A stretch of 64,000 nucleotides of DNA from Aquicoccus porphyridii (lineage in GTDB: Bacteria; Pseudomonadota; Alphaproteobacteria; Rhodobacterales; Rhodobacteraceae), in assembly GCF_008369105.1 (NCBI RefSeq), contig NZ_VINQ01000016.1, positions 38,400-102,399 of the forward strand, written 5' to 3'. Positions within the stretch are counted from its first letter, which is position 1. Each line of letters begins with the position of its first letter. The notes below the pieces were generated by a model, which ran no database searches, was not told where the DNA came from, and worked only from the letters and a program-made list of their open reading frames with translations. Shown here in pieces: positions 63,779-64,000 of this stretch. The translations under genes and the position numbers were made by a program.

Positions 63779-64000
63779 CTAGGCTGCCATTCGTTGTCCT
63801 TCGCTGTCGTCTCCCGGTGTCCTAGCCTCCGCCAGTGGCCCGTACTCGTTCTCGTGGTCATCCAGGCGTTGAATGTAGCCACGGGTCCGGGGGATTTGTC
63901 GTGATAGCATGTAGTCCTGTTTGGCTTTGGCCTGGAGGTCCGGGATCTCGTCTGCACCAACGAAATTGGATGTGGCGGGCAAATCGACCCCCACTATCGT
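63779..64000 (-). CDS. C-terminal part of an unknown protein entering from outside the window
   Basis: An open frame runs from the right edge (TIVGVDLPATSNFVGADEIP) for 73 residues to a stop at 63779. It contains LQAKAKQDYMLSRQIPRTRG and a charged tail EARTPGDDSEGQRMAA. The composition is protein-like, and GC is lower than in the core genes. No family was recognised; its place next to tRNA-Gln makes a phage or island gene likely. The overlapping 63706-63960 frame looks like a shadow. Confidence 0.5.
   Translation of the reverse strand, partial: TIVGVDLPATSNFVGADEIPDLQAKAKQDYMLSRQIPRTRGYIQRLDDHENEYGPLAEARTPGDDSEGQRMAA

Noticed and set aside
63706..63960. 84-codon minus-strand frame near the right edge
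   Set aside because: It overlaps, in another frame, the partial gene that is open to the window edge; its Arg/Lys/Pro-rich composition looks like a shadow.

Overview
The window is a 64 kb stretch of GC-rich chromosome from an alphaproteobacterium, most probably a member of the Roseobacter group (Rhodobacteraceae). The case rests on the gene families: an alphaproteobacterial aa3-type cytochrome oxidase subunit IV, a DUF1127 protein, MmcB, a type IB FolE2, a SAM-II riboswitch on metZ, a tRNA-His without an encoded G-1, and many small conserved proteins typical of marine Rhodobacteraceae. Almost all of it is ordinary core chromosome with short intergenic gaps and many ATGA-type overlaps. Only the last ~400 bases, beyond tRNA-Gln, look like accessory DNA.

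Layout. 1-6.7 kb: 5' end of glyQ, an envelope pseudoprotease, trkH, a DUF1127 protein, folE2 and SAM-II-controlled metZ. 7-14.7 kb: alpha/beta hydrolase, GST, cupin, yciB, EamA exporter, ftsY with a very long Pro/Glu/Asp-rich linker, YhhN-family protein, AlkB-like di-iron hydroxylase. 14.8-24.5 kb: xseA/purD, host-attachment family protein, rpoH, a large-subunit-type pseudouridine synthase, tRNA-His, a GNAT protein, mmcB, a 6S-like RNA and ispE. 24.5-34.8 kb: TPR protein, ETF-ubiquinone oxidoreductase, greA, mobA, azlCD, a stand-alone DsbD N-terminal-type domain, YqgE and a Sua5-type enzyme. 34.9-43.5 kb: DmdC-type acyl-CoA dehydrogenase, MBL hydrolase, DUF6173-like protein, oxidase subunit IV, a lipoprotein and dnaE.

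43.8-48.4 kb holds a complete BMP-family ABC importer (ATPase, two permeases, binding protein), probably for nucleosides, closed by a strong terminator. 48.6-51.6 kb holds a 59-residue cysteine-rich protein, an Lrp-type regulator, and divergently a universal stress protein with an AgcS-type amino-acid:cation symporter. 51.7-63.4 kb holds an aldo/keto reductase, a DadA-like oxidase, a DUF938 protein, an AhpD-like protein behind a perfect FNR box, a GH25 lysozyme-like lipoprotein, a low-GC membrane protein, a dimethylglycine/sarcosine dehydrogenase-like protein, gamma-glutamyltransferase, a 2-hydroxyacid dehydrogenase and an SH3 protein. tRNA-Gln follows, then the suspected edge of an integrated element.

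No CRISPR array, insertion sequence, or obvious defence or biosynthetic island was seen. The most notable signals are regulatory or small: the SAM-II riboswitch with its terminator, the 6S-like RNA, the FNR box, a palindrome upstream of folE2, a dispersed 22-base repeat, a trypsin-like domain that has lost all three catalytic residues, and the tRNA-Gln junction.
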